DNA of 64,000 nucleotides from Topomyia yanbarensis (taxonomy: Eukaryota > Arthropoda > Insecta > Diptera > Culicidae), in contig NC_080672.1 of the NCBI RefSeq assembly GCF_030247195.1, positions 9,858,001 through 9,922,000 on the forward strand. Reading direction: 5' to 3'. The translations under genes were made by a program, and so were the position numbers. The notes beneath the pieces are model-generated. The model ran no database searches, was not told the origin of the DNA, and was given only the letters and a program-made list of their open reading frames with translations. Shown here one piece after another: positions 1 to 12,009 of this stretch (the stretch's first letter is position 1; the number at the start of each line of letters is the position of its first letter).

Positions 1-2640
1 GCCAATTATATGTTAAATATGCTGCTCCGCTCGCGTTCAAATTGACTTCTTGTTTTCGAGGTTCATTAAGTGAAGAAATTAATTAATTCCGGGCAGAGTG
101 GTTGAGTGTTACTAGTTAAATTGAGAAGTACCGTGTCCTGGAGTGCTTTCTTGAAACTACCAATTAACAATATTTTCTATAACTACAAATCAACACAGCA
201 GCTCTGTTCTGATAGATAGCAGATACCATTAATGAACAGATAGAATATCAAGGGTCTTAAGCGACTTCTTATTACGAGAATAGTCTGTTTTGATCATGCA
301 ATTAATAATTTAAATTCGTTCAATTTCGCCACAAAACGTAAATTTCCTTCATATCGAAACGCTCGTAGCAAATTTAATTTGATAGCATCAATTTAGAGCT
401 AGTTTAAAAAATGTCAACTCACTGTAGATGCCGCCTCAAACAGGAGGAAGGTGAGTTCATTTCCTGTAATGACAGCTTTATTAGTTGAACTGCGCTAGCA
501 ATATAGAGGTAAAAATACTGCCATCCAATTGACAGCGACTAATAGAGAGAGAGCGCTGCATGCTGTAACAATAGAATGCGGTTATTAGAATTTTGATTTT
601 TTTTCTGTTTTTCCCATTGAAAATCGATCCCGTCACTGCTTTGCCAAGCGCCCTAATGAAATGGAGAAAGAGATGAAGCGATATAATATGCAGCTTTTCT
701 CGCCTGGTTGGCAAGATGAAATATGCAAAAAAAAGGTTGTGGAAGTGTGAAAAAGGTACGCGAGTTTACACAAAACGTTGAATGTTTACGGAATGAGGAC
801 GACCCTGGACAAAAGATCCGGTTGATGAAAACTTTATGATTTTCTCACATCCTAAAGCGTTTTTGTTGTTGTTAGTATTGTTGTCGTCGTCGTCGCATCA
901 GGAAGTCAGAAATGATTAGGGATATTTTTGATGGAATGGGGTTCAGAACCATAAGGGAAAAAAAACAATGAAGGAATTAAATGTCAGTGAATCCCGTAAG
1001 CGCTAGCAGATGCTAGCAGATCTGGTAACGTAGGTGTTTTTTCGCTCTTCTCAAGTGGGTTCAGTATAAAACACGTGCTACATAGTCACCCTCCAACAGT
1101 AAAGTACGTTTTGTATGTCACATTTTTTTTGTTCTGGCGCTATCTCGATTTATCTTGTTCCTTTTTTCTATTATTTAAACACAATTAGAACAATATGATG
1201 CAAAAGAGCCGCAAGAAATAAAATTAACAAAGCAATTGCACTTCAATCAGGGCTTGTATGGCTCTATGCATGTTCTCTTCCTTTTATTATCATCAACGAA
1301 GACATCCTTACGGGAGGCCTACTCTGAGAGCATCCGTTTGTGTTGAAACTTGTTTGTTTTACACCTTCCTGTATTCGCCCACCTTGGATTGTTAACACGT
1401 GCTCTGCCCGCTTCAGATGTTTGCAGTTACACCCTGCACCAGATGTTGGTGTGGCCTGCTTGGATCGTTGGGATCGTTGGTTGGCCACTGATGTTTGAAA
1501 GCATGCTTGCAGCCACGGGCAGGTGACGCACAGAGTCACCTTTGAGTTACCCGGCTACTATGTCTTCACCGATGGCTGTATACATCACCAAGACTTCTCC
1601 AGTTGTATCCATATTGGAAAATATCCCGGGGCGGCTAGTAGCACTACAAAAATATCATTCACGCTATTGTGCCTTGCACCTCGAATATGACCATAGGAGA
1701 ATGTAGGTATCCTGACGAAGCCAGTCACATAATAAGATTTCTGTATTCATCAGTACCAGGTAATGCCATACACAAAAGGAAGTCCTTCTCAACGGCTTGT
1801 ATCTGTGTAGTCGCTAAAAAAAAGGAGGTAAAGTGCATCAGAGTCTATTGTTTTTATCGCACCCAGCACGAGTACGCCCGTAGGTGCTGAGAATGTTTTC
1901 GAAGCGAGGAAAACTCACATCAGGAGGTTTATTTTTCATTGGAGATACTTCGCGAATTGTACAAAAAAAAAACGGGATGTGAAAGGAAGTCTTTGTTATC
2001 TTGTTGACCGCGTGGACTACGGGTGGCGGAAGTTTGATCTTAATATGCTGTTTGATGCTGTAGTGTGAAATGAAGCCGAGGAAGTTAATGGAAATAGAAG
2101 AACAATGAAAGGCTCGATGAGTGCGATGTTTGAAGTCTAATGTAAGTGACATAAAATCAATAACGAAAATATGTTTGGTTCATCTGTTTTTCACTCGTTA
2201 CTTTTCGTATACAACGTTCCCCTTGCAAAATTAACTCTGTCATTACTTCGTTAAAAGTCTAATATTTCAGCTTCCCCAAGAAGCTTGATTGATTTGTAAC
2301 CTTCAACAAAGTTGTACACAATATAATTCTGTTTGGCGATTGGGATTAACAATTTACGTTTGAAATATGAGAAATTTAAATTGTAAGGCCTGCAGCTCAT
2401 ATTTTTGTCGCAAACTTCACTTAAATAACTTCAAAATAATTTGTCCGATTTGCAGGGTAACTATTCTACTGAAAATTCAAGTAAGATGTACTCAATGGTG
2501 AGAAACATGAGATGAAAAATATATATATTGTTTAGTTTAGTGACTGTAGGTTACCGGTGTGAAGCCAAGAAAAGGAAATCAAGTATCGTACAATTTGTTG
2601 GAGGGTGGAAATTTCTGCTAGTTGCCAAGATTTTCGATTT
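1..2640. other. AT-rich intergenic DNA, no gene recognised
   Basis: I find no frame longer than about 100 codons and no recognisable protein motif in this stretch. The longest open frames here (1264-1539 and 1838-2152, both minus) have no domain I can name and no convincing splice context. The composition matches the other transposon-filled intergenic parts of the window. Confidence 0.5.
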
Positions 2641-2722
2641 TGTAACAGTACTTCTTCGAGTTATTATATTTGAAGGCCCATCAAGTGACAACATCGGGCC
2701 TTTGCGAGGAATCTTGGGAGAC

Positions 2723-3400
2723 GAAATGATTTTCTTCTTTCGAAAATTTATAGACAAAGATGTCGAGGTATCATGCGGAGTCTTCCCACAGTAGGAAGAC
2801 TTTTCAGCATCCCCGTTTCAAATCATTTTCATGATTCTTTAAGCATTTTCCACCACTGTACCATGTTTCTGTAATGCGCAGCTGTATGGTTCAATTGTTT
2901 GCAGCGATGAAAGTTCATGCCCGCGGCACAAAAAGGTTAACAGGTAAACGAACCCAGTTATAAAGAAGAAACAGATCCAGCGAAAGGCCCGAAATCAGAC
3001 TGTTCTCTTATAGTCCTCGATTTTTGCTGAACGCAGGTGCCCTCAATCCGGAAGTTTCACTGACTAAAGCAAAGGATTCTTGAAGAAGCCTTACTTTAGC
3101 ATACTTCAGCGGATCTTCGCAATAAAGGCAGATATCGGAGACTACACCATTAATCTCTATTTCCCGGGCGGGTACATAGACATGATACTTCTTCGTAAAA
3201 AAAAGTATGAGTTATATCTTTGATCCGGAAGTAGGTCATCCGGGTGACGGTTGTACTAGATGGATATAATTTGTTTAAAAAAGGAGATTTAGCGGCATTA
3301 TTTTTGCCATTCGGGAAAATATTCAAGTGACTGAAGAAATCACTGTGATAGTGATTTGAAAATTCGAAATATTGTGTCAGAGCAAAACGACAATTTTGAA
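2723..3400 (-). repeat. Dispersed repeat family A, copy 1
   Basis: This segment is clearly similar to 11262-11905 and 57045-57660. Copies 1 and 2 share an identical stretch of about 33 bp (2723-2755 and 11262-11294). All three share the block around 3040-3250, which on the minus strand reads through similar peptides containing VVSDICLYCEDPLKY and, further on, GLRAxAFSKNRGL. Conservation of the peptide among copies suggests a once-coding sequence, possibly the thumb region of a retrotransposon reverse transcriptase. The family is not identified. All copies carry stops. Confidence 0.6.
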
Positions 3401-3414
3401 AAACAACTTCTGTC

Positions 3415-5440
3415 ACGTCTTAAAGCTACCGTTGAAGATGTTATTTCCGCGAAAATATCAGTGCTAGATGACCTAGCTCGAAATCAGAGAGCGGATACGA
3501 ATCAGATGTGTATTGATTACTAACTTAGCTCCAACGAGGTCTGGTAATCGACAGTAAATGACATTCCAGAATTAATTAACGGTTGCATGCGAAACGCCAG
3601 TGAACACGTCTAAGTTACAGTCACTTAAGCCAGTTTCGCATATTGCGAAAAAAGCGCAGTCTTGAAAATTGAGCAAACTGTTCTGTTCAAACCGAAAATT
3701 GTTCAACTAGCGGAAATAACGATACGATTGTATTCGATGTCAAGGAAGTGTACTACCGTGAAAATGGAGAATCTACTATACGGTGTAGATCGAACGCGCC
3801 TGCACTGAAAATAGTTCCCGATGCTAAAAATAAATTTTCCGAGGTCTATGAGATTGAAAAGCTGAAACCTCTGAATCCAAGATTCAAGATAATCTGATTA
3901 TGCGACGAAATTCCAGAAAACACAAATGAAACAGCAAAACAATCTGCCTGAAACGGCTGATTTGAAAGTAATTCGTGTACAGTAGTCCAATAAACAAACT
4001 GGAAGCACAAGACTGGTAGTGTTGGAATCTGTTCCCTCGACGTTCTACTGTCTAATGAAAGCGCAACGGGTCAATATTGGCTGGGATCGCTACCGAATCT
4101 TCGACGTTGTTAATGTATTGCACTGTTACCGCTGCTCTGAATATGGCCACAAAGCAGCAACATGTAAAAATTTTGTATTTGTGCGCAGAAGAACATCCGA
4201 GAAACGAGTACAGCTCTGATTTCGAAAAGTGTGTGGTTACTGCCAACGATTTAACTCAGAGCAGAAACATACTGCTAACAAGCTAGATACTATTCACCCG
4301 TCTCGACGCTCTGAATGTACGCTGTACCAGAAACGTTTGAAGAAAGCCAAACTTAGAATTGACTACACAACATAGCAACCAATGAAGCTAACTATCCGCT
4401 ATCCAAATTATGATGACTGCAAGACTGGTTCTCCAGGTAAAGCTAAAGAGGGTATATATCCTCTTGAAGTTACCCATGATACTGCACCCCCTCAAAATAA
4501 TTTTCGGTTCCAGTCTATCATTGGACAACCTACTTCCGACAACTAAAAATTATGATGGACGCACGACTATTTCTCCAGCTAAAAGTCAACTCCGAATGTA
4601 CTACCAGAACGTGAGAGGACTACGCACAAAGATCGATGAGAAACATGGCTGAACGACGAAATCAATTCGCTGCAGCTATTCGGACCGAGATATATGGTAT
4701 ATAGGGTAATGACCGTGACCCAATCGTTGCTGGAAAAAAGGGGCGGTGGTGTACTTACAGCTGTTTCCAATCGGTTAGCGTCTAAACAAAAGTGTTTTAA
4801 CAATAACGGTCTACACATGTGTGGGCGTCGTATATCTCCTTCCGGACTGCACAGATAACATAAACTTTTTCAAAATCATATTCAATCTGCACTTGACATC
4901 TTCCAATTTGCCAATTCCTTCGGCTACGCTTACGCCGACCCTTCCGACTCTTCCCTTTCGAGATCTAGCATTGCTTTACTAGACGGTATGTCTCTACTGA
5001 ACATGCTGCAAATGTGTACGATTACGAAAGGACGAAATCGCACGTTGGATCTTCTGTTTATAAACGAAGACGCATACATGAACTGTCATGTGTACCAAGC
5101 AGATGAACCACTCGCTGATATAGATTCCCATCATCCGCTCCTCTTAGTTGAGCTGACCCTTCCCACGACAGATTATTTTTGATGAGATGCTGAAAGATTT
5201 CAAGTACAACTTTTCAAAAACCGATTTTATTGGACTCACTGCAAACTATTGATTGGGTGACCTCGCTCAACAGTGCAACCGATGTAAATGACGCAGTAGA
5301 AATGTTTTCGTCGATACTGACACAACTGTTTGAAATATATGTCCCAGTACCGCGTCCTAGACAGAAGCCACTTTGGTCCAATCGACGACTCCGAGAACTT
5401 AAACGACTGAGAGCAGCCGTGGTCGGTGAAATTTTGTTGA
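3415..5440 (+). pseudogene. CR1/Jockey-like non-LTR retrotransposon relic
   Basis: Broken frames show the order ORF1 then endonuclease. Around 4120-4180 the frame reads CYRCSEYGHKAATC, a gag-type CCHC zinc knuckle, preceded by VNIGWDRYRIFDVVNVL, a typical ORF1 lead-in of CR1/Jockey elements. Around 4595-4645 it reads MYYQNVRGLRTKIDE, the usual start of the ORF2 apurinic-type endonuclease in these families. At 5030-5160 it reads GRNRTLDLLF and then DSHHPLLLVEL, the distal endonuclease motifs. Several stops and frameshifts separate these pieces, so the copy is dead. It ends near 5440, where LOA-type sequence begins, so it was probably interrupted by that insertion. The clade call rests on motif wording only. 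Confidence 0.75.
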
Positions 5441-5846
5441 GTTTCGATTATCAAATTTCGATGGGTACAGATGAACCTGCCCAGAGGCCGTGTGGTATCC
5501 GGCCAAGAATTGAGCCATTGGGGTCCTGCTCCCATGTCGGAGGAGGCGACTGAAAGTAGGAGACCCCTAAGTCAAGGTGTAGTTCCGTGCCGAGGACTTG
5601 ATGACTGGAGGGTCTAAAATATGCCAGTCGCGCACGGAGTATTTTGGGTTTTGCCCTTACTGTGTTATGCGAATCTCTGACACAAGTGGACCATTATTTT
5701 CTTCGCCAATCGTGGGAATCAAACGATCGTGTCCCATTTAAACCTGATATGGCTCGCTATTTGCGTTAACATCCCAACTCACTTGGTGTCCTCTAGTTGT
5801 TGTGCAATTTATTTTGGAAATGAAATGTACAGTTCTCTAATCAACA

Positions 5847-6926
5847 ATGGTTAGAATAGCACAAATCAATCTCCAACATAAACGTACAGCAACTATGAAT
5901 TTATCTCGACTCGTGCAGGAAGGTAAAGCTTCCATAGCATTGGTTCAAGAACCGTATTTCCATAAAGGAAACTTCTATTTTGGAAAGTTACTTAACACTG
6001 CCTTCATTACTTACAACAAGACAGACATGACTAACCCACGTGAAATGCCTCGTGCTTGCATTCTTACAAATAAGGCTATTAACGCGTGTCTCATATCGGA
6101 GCTCACAACTCGCGATATCTGTGTTGTCACAGTTACACTGACTGTCGGAAAAGTAGACAAAAAATATATATATTGTTCAGCATATCAACCGCATAACGAG
6201 TCATCTCCTTCTGATGATTTCAAAAGCGTTGTATCATATTGTAGCAGAAATGGGCTTCCGCTCATTATCGGCAGTGATGCGAATGCTCATCACATCATTT
6301 GGGGCAGCTCAGACATCAATCTGAGAGGCTCTGAACTGATGGAGTACATAAGTAGTACAAATCTCCATATTCTGAATGTGGGAAACCGACCAACTTTTGC
6401 GCGGTCTGGGAGGGAGGTTTGCTCTGATAGAACAAACTGGGCCCTCTTTTTGGAAAACTTGGCGACTAAATTTCATGGATATTTTCCAACAATTAGTCAA
6501 CTAGACGACTTAGATGACGTCGTGGATACGACAAACTCATTCATATTAGCATCCTACGAAGAAGCTTGTCCACTTCGTACTGTTAAATCGACTAGGGGAA
6601 CCCCTTGGTGGAGGGCTGAGCTTGAAAGAATCAAGAAAGTTATGAGAAGAGCTTGGAACCGGCGTCAGCGTGATGACTCAAGGGCTTTCAGGTCAGCTCG
6701 TAGCTGGCAAAACCTATGCACTAATGTCTCTAGTCTGAACGAGGCTAGCAGGTTAAATACGATTCTCTACAAATCGAATGATTTTCAGATGAACTCCTTA
6801 AAAACCAGAGATGGTGTTTATGTGACGGACGAAAAAGATGTTCTTAATTGTCTCTTCGACACACACTTTCCAGGTTGTATCGATCCGGAGTTGAACAATG
6901 TTCACATATCTCATTCTGGTGATTAA
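5847..6926 (+). pseudogene. LOA element endonuclease segment with internal deletion
   Basis: An open frame of 359 codons starts MVRIAQINLQHKRTATMNL, an apurinic-like endonuclease N-terminus. It contains QEPYF near residue 36, SAYQPHNE near residue 112, and IIGSDANAHHIIWGS near residues 140-155 (the conserved G-D-x-N-A-H active-site block). After GREVCSD, near residue 190, the frame jumps straight to RTNWALFLENL, sequence that normally follows the end of the endonuclease domain. The distal endonuclease motif with the catalytic SDH is therefore missing through an in-frame deletion. The rest of the frame (TPWWRAELERIKKVMRRAW) is the linker toward the RT. The protein would not be an active nuclease. 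Confidence 0.8.
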
Positions 6927-7032
6927 GACTCGTGGGCGTTAGCGCGCACATTGGTTTCCACTGAATCGGTCAGGTGGGCAGTTTGACAGCTTTACTCCAT
7001 ACAAATCACCCGGAAAAGATGGAATACTTCCC

Positions 7033-10000
7033 GTGCTACTGCAAAAGGGATTTGATATTCTTAAACATGTCTTGAAAAAGATTTTGCTTTCCAGTCTTGC
7101 TACCGGGTATATCCCGAAAGCATGGCGAGAAATAACTGTTAGATTTATTCCCAAAGGGGGGCGCTCAAGCTATGAAGAAGCCAAGAGTTTTAGGCCCATC
7201 AGCTTAAGTTCTTTTCTTTTGAAAGCTTTGGAACGGATAATCAATCATCACATCAGGAACGTTAGTTTAGTTGAATATCCACTAGGGTGTCCCAAAATGA
7301 CATCATGTTAAAAAAAGTCAACGGGCTCACTTCTTAAATGAAAGGTTAGGGTATTAGGACCACTTTCTTCTTCGGAGTGAGTTTGCTAAAACGCTTCCTA
7401 CTGGTGGCGACTTTTGATTTTTTGAAAAATGGGCCGATTTTGGATAAAATTTCAAATTTATGCCTGTTGAAGTGGTCCTGAACTGTCTTAGATATTTTTT
7501 CAGCATTTTTTATTTTTCTGGAGATCCAAACGGAGAAGTTTGGTTAGTTAGTTTGTACAAATTTGGAATTATAAGAGCGGCAGGGCCATTAAAACTTAGT
7601 AAAAAGTGAAATTTTTGGTGTTTTTCAGTATTTTTTCTTCAAAACTGGGTATCTACAAAATTTTAAAAGTACAGAAAACACTTTATATAGTTGAGCCGAA
7701 TTCAGGGGCGTAATTTTGCTGAAGAAAGTGTATAGCTACGGCCAATAGGGAATAAGTTATTTACGTTTTTGTTAAATAACCTTTTGACATTTTATGATAT
7801 TCATAAAAAATAACACTGTTCTACAAAATAAAACAACTTAAGCGAACTTAGTCCCCATATTACTTTTCGGAAAATAGAAGGAAAATGATGAAAAATGGCG
7901 TTTTTCGCTTGTCTCTAGTACATCAGAATCGGTTTTTATGAGCATTTGACGATTTTTTTAAAAAATGTTTTCTATACTAATAGCCACCTAGCGGGTTTGA
8001 AAATCACTAAAATTAAACAACTATGTCGAGTTAATGGCAAGTTATGGCGTATATTTGAAAGCTGAATTGATTAACGTACTTACATTTTGTATATAAAGTC
8101 ATTTTTTCATGTTAGGAACTTTGAAGTGGAGAAAAATGCAGAAGAGTGAGGTGAGTGTTGAAAAACTGATATTTACTGTTTAGGTCACATAATTCCGAAA
8201 TAGTCAAATTTGGGGCAAATATCCTCGAAAATGTTTTACAACAGAATACAGCGCATCTTCTGACACAATCGTTTTGTTGAAGATGCCTCCTAGAAGTAAT
8301 TATGGAGAATTAACTCTTCAAAAAATAATTAGAGACTTCGCGTCATTAGCAAAGTTATTATTTTTATAATTTAAGTTACAAAAAAAATCATCAGATGCTC
8401 ATTAAACCTCGTCCTGACATACTAAAGACGTACAGAAAACGTCATTTTTCATACTTTTCCTTCTATTGTTCGAAAAGCAATGTGTGGTCAAAGCACATTT
8501 GAACTGATTTACTTTTTGGAACAGCATTATGTTTGATAAATTACTAAAAATGTCAAAGGTTATCTAACAAAAACTTAAATAACTCATACCCCATTAGCCA
8601 TAGCTATACACTTTCTTCAGCAAAATTACGCCCCTGAATTTGGCTCAACTATATAAAGTGGTTTCTGTACTTTTAAAATTTTGTAGATACCCAGTTTTGA
8701 AGAAAAAATACTGAAAAACACCAAAAATTTCACTTTTTACTAAGTTCTAATGGCCCTGCCGCTCTTATAATTCCAAATTTGTACAAACTAACTAACCAAA
8801 CTTCTCCGTTTGGATCTCCAGAAAAATAAAAAAATGCTGAAAAAAATCTAAGACAGTTCAGGACCACTTCAACAGGCATAAATTTGAAATTTTATCCAAA
8901 ATCGGCCCATTTTTCAAAAAATCAAAAGTCGCCACCAGTAGGAAGCGTTTTAGCAAACTCACTCCGAAGAAGAAAGTGGTCCCAATACCCTAACCTTTCA
9001 TTTAAGAAGTGAGCCCAATGACTTTTTTAACATGATGTCATTTTGGGACACCCTAATATCCACTGCACAAAATGCAACATGCAGATCAGTGTGGGAAATC
9101 CACGATCACTCTGCTTCACGATGTTGTTTACAACATTGAGAAAGCCTTCTCGCTCAAGCAATCTAGCTTAGGTGTATTCCTAGATATTGAGGGTGCTTTT
9201 GACAATGTGTCCTTCCAGTCTATTCTGGAAGCGACGCGCGGTCATGGGATACCAGCATGTATCTCGGGTTGGATAAACGCAATGCTTAGTAACCGCATAC
9301 TTTGCTCGTCACTGCGACAGGATGAGATACGGAAGTTGAGTATTTGCGGTTGTCCTCAGGGCGGCGTTCTGTCACCTTTGTTATGGAACTTGGTACCTAA
9401 CGGCTTGTTGCAGAAACTCAATGAGCTTGGATTCCCAACCTACGGGTTTGCTGATGATTACCAAATACTAATTACTGGATTTTGCTTCGGAACAATCTTT
9501 GACTTAATGCAACAGGCATTAAGAGCTGTCGAACAGTGGTGTCGACAAGTTAAATTATCAGTTATCCCAAGCAAAACTTCAATGATTTTCTTCACGAAGA
9601 AGCGAATAACAACCGGGGTTCGTCCCTTGCAGTTCTTTGATTCTGAGCTGCTGTGTGCAGATCAAGTCAAATACGTTGGAGTCATATTGGATTCCAAACT
9701 GAATTGGTCTGCTCACATTGAGTTCAGAGTCAAGAAAGCGTGCATGGCCTTCGGGCAGTGCAAACGAGCTTTTGGAAAGACCTGGGGTCTCAAACCTAAA
9801 TGCATCACGATTTACACGACAATTGTACGTCCAATACTGTCATACGGATGCCTTGTGTGGTGGCAGAGGGGAGAGGTGGTGACAGTCCTGTCAAAGCTAA
9901 ACCATCTGCAAAGAATGGCGCTCATGGCGTTGACTGGTGCTTTCACCACGACTCCGACTGCTGCTCTTGAGGCACTTCTTAATATCAAACCATTACACAT

Positions 10001-10058
10001 ACACCTCACACAAGAAGCACTATCATGTGCATACAGACTTCAGGTTACTAGGCTTTAG
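7033..10058 (+). pseudogene. LOA element reverse transcriptase, split by foldback insertion
   Basis: The first part (7033-7283) reads IPKAWREITVRFIPKGGRSS then FRPISLSSFLLKALERII, RT block 1-2. The second part (9065-10058) reads HADQCGKSTITLLHDVV, FLDIEGAFDNV (first catalytic Asp), GCPQGGVLSPLLWNLV and YGFADDYQIL (FADD catalytic pair), then the thumb KYVGVILDSKLNW. The catalytic aspartates are intact. Removing 7284-9054 and one 10-bp target duplication joins VEYPL directly to HKMQHADQCGKS with the frame kept, so the foldback landed in a frame that was still open locally. The RT frame before 7033 is shifted relative to the endonuclease frame. Confidence 0.88.
7284..9054. mobile_element. 1,771-bp foldback element with long terminal inverted repeats
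   Basis: The ends are AGGGTGTCCCAAAATGACAT and its complement. They are flanked by a perfect 10-bp duplication AATATCCACT at 7274-7283 and 9055-9064. The inverted arms can be followed about 675 bp inward from each end with few mismatches (to about 7960 and 8380), leaving a short centre of roughly 400 bp. There is no transposase-like frame, so it is non-autonomous. A 9-10 bp duplication with very long inverted repeats is compatible with Mutator-like or classical foldback elements; the superfamily is not decided. Confidence 0.9.
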
Positions 10059-10108
10059 AACAGAAACCATACACGATTGTTGTCACAAATGGTTACATGG
10101 GGTGAAGA

Positions 10109-10705
10109 TTGCTCCCAGCGATATGTAGTTTTCCTTACTGGACATTCCATGTGAAGATTCCCTCTCCAGAGGAGTGGTTGTCTGGCTATATGGAAAGACA
10201 ACAACAGACGCAAGTGGTCTGTTACACTGACGGTTCTCTGATGGAGGGACGTGCTGGTGCTGGTGTCTACTGTCGTGAAATGAGATTGGAACAATCTCAC
10301 TCACTAGGTAGATACTGTACTGTATTCCAAGCAGAAATCTTTGCGATTATGTGCGAGGTACAATCGGCCCTTCAACTAAGTTTGTCCGGCAGAGTTATAA
10401 ACTTCTGCTCCGATAGTCAGGCTGCAATCAAGGCCCTTAGCTCAGACAAATTCCGGTCCAAGCTAGTGATCGCGTGCCGAACCCAAATCGAAGAACTAAG
10501 CATTGTCAACACTATCTACCTTGTCTGGGTGCCCGGACGTTGCGGTATTACTGGAATTGAATGGGCTGACGAATTGGCCAGGGCTGGTTCAGCGATTGAC
10601 TTCGTTGGTCCTGAGCCCGTGCTGCCGATTTCGACAAGTTGGATAAGGGAAAAAATACGGTCCTGGGCTTTGTCCGAGCACCGCAATTATTGGAGAAATC
10701 TTTAA
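10109..10705 (+). pseudogene. LOA element RNase H domain
   Basis: The frame reads CYTDGSLMEGRAGAGVYC (first Asp), QAEIFAI (Glu), FCSDSQAAIKAL (second Asp) and VWVPGRCGITGIEWADELAR (last Asp). These are the four acidic positions of ribonuclease HI in the usual order. In the last block the normally conserved His of WVPGHxGI is Arg, and the usual Asn before Glu is Ile. The frame starts about 50 bp after the RT frame closes, so the single ORF2 has been split by a small indel. The strand and order fit the LOA element. Confidence 0.85.
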
Positions 10706-10739
10706 ACGTGTCGCCAAACAAAGGCGTTTCTAGAACAAC

Positions 10740-11040
10740 CGTGCCCAGTGATTTCGAAAAATCTCCTACATTTTTCGAAGCTCCACTGCGGCATGCTGAC
10801 CAGGGCTTTAACCGACCACTGCAAACTCAATTATCACATGGCAACTATTCAGCGCGCTGAGTCTTTTTCGTGTGATTTTTGTGAATCCGACTACGGAACC
10901 TCATATCAGCTGATATGCAACTGTCCAGTGGTAGCGTATTTCGAGTCTTCGGCCCTCCTTATATAGACGAAACCATGTTTGGACGACTGAAACTCAGAGA
11001 CATACAAAAGTTTATTATCCAATATGGTAAAAAGCTTTAG
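10740..11040 (+). pseudogene. LOA element C-terminal zinc-finger tail
   Basis: The frame around 10860-10950 reads CDFCESDYGTSYQLICNCPVV. This matches the CxxC-x-H-x-C finger that closes ORF2 of RNase H-bearing mosquito non-LTR elements. The expected His is Gln here. It is followed in broken frames by DETMFGRLKLRDIQKFI, the usual last conserved stretch, and a stop near 11040. The remaining sequence to about 11210 is likely 3' UTR. Confidence 0.7.
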
Positions 11041-11261
11041 GCTTATTCGCAGGCAAGTTGAACTACTAGTGAGTTTAACTTACCTGTTGTTTATTTCTGT
11101 TTTTGTGATCTTACTTTTCCCACCCTTACATTTCTACTTCCCCGCACCCCTCCCTGTCCTTTCATTCCGCTCAGGAAATGATGCAAACACACGGCAAGGC
11201 ACAAATCCTCGACTACATACGGGGAACGTGACATTTAAGCCAATATATTCTGATAGGAGAG

Positions 11262-11905
11262 GAAATGATTTTCTTCTTTCGAAAATTTATAGACATTAGA
11301 AAATAGAAGAGGTCCCATCAATGAGATTGTCAGACTCGCTCTTTAGTGAACAAGGGAGCGTAGAAAGTAGTCGTGGCTGGTGGCGTAGCTCTCTTTAGCA
11401 TTTTTTTCAGAGCGTTCCTTGTAAGAATGCTCAGTTTTTCTCCTCGTAATTTATACGAGAGATATGTCGCACAAAAAGGCGAACAAGTCGATAAAATCAG
11501 TTCAAAAGAACAAAGTATGGAGGAGCAGATCCGGCGAAAGGCCCAAAATCAGATTGTTCTCTTATAGTCCTCGATTTTTGCTAAAAGCAATTGCCCTCAA
11601 TCCAGAGCCAACCCCATACTTCAGCGGATCTTCGCAATAAAGGCACATGTCGGAGACTACACCATCAATCTCTACTTCCCGGGCAGGTACGGAGGAAAGA
11701 TAGTTCTTCGTAAAAAAACTATGGGTTATATCTTTGGTTCGGAAGTAAGCCATCCGGTGGACGGCTGTATTAAATGGATAGAATGTATCGAAAAGGAGCG
11801 GCATTTTTTGCCATTCGGGAAAATATTCAAATCGACCTCCATTGAGTCTGCGGAGGATGTCAGGCGTCGAAGATGCCTTCCCAATAGTCAACACTATCAA
11901 GTGGG
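11262..11905 (-). repeat. Dispersed repeat family A, copy 2
   Basis: This is the best preserved of three similar segments (see 2723-3400 and 57045-57660). A minus-strand frame at 11562-11900 stays open for 112 codons. It contains AREVEIDGVVSDMCLYCEDP and ends GLRAIAFSKNRGL, the peptide shared with the other copies. The shared peptide and the stop positions suggest a decayed transposon coding region rather than a host gene. The family is not identified. Confidence 0.6.
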
Positions 11906-12009
11906 CTTCACTACCCGAGAAAAGGTTTATGGCAAAAAAATTAACATAGGGAGAAATGGGTACTTAACTATGGATTATTTCCAGTAATGCATAGACCTTT
12001 TTATCTTTT

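Larger units (their letters stand above)
5450..11210 (+). mobile_element. LOA-type non-LTR retrotransposon, interrupted and degenerate
   Basis: The element has, in order, an endonuclease, a reverse transcriptase with an FLDIEGAFDNV motif, an RNase H and a C-terminal CCHC-like finger. This architecture and the FLDIEGAF wording fit the LOA clade (for example Lian of mosquitoes). Boundaries are approximate: the 5' end is placed where the upstream relic stops, and the 3' end just after the last coding similarity near 11040. No ORF1 is recognised. A 1,771-bp foldback element sits inside the RT at 7284-9054. Frames are still long, so this copy is younger than the CR1-like relic before it. Confidence 0.8.
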
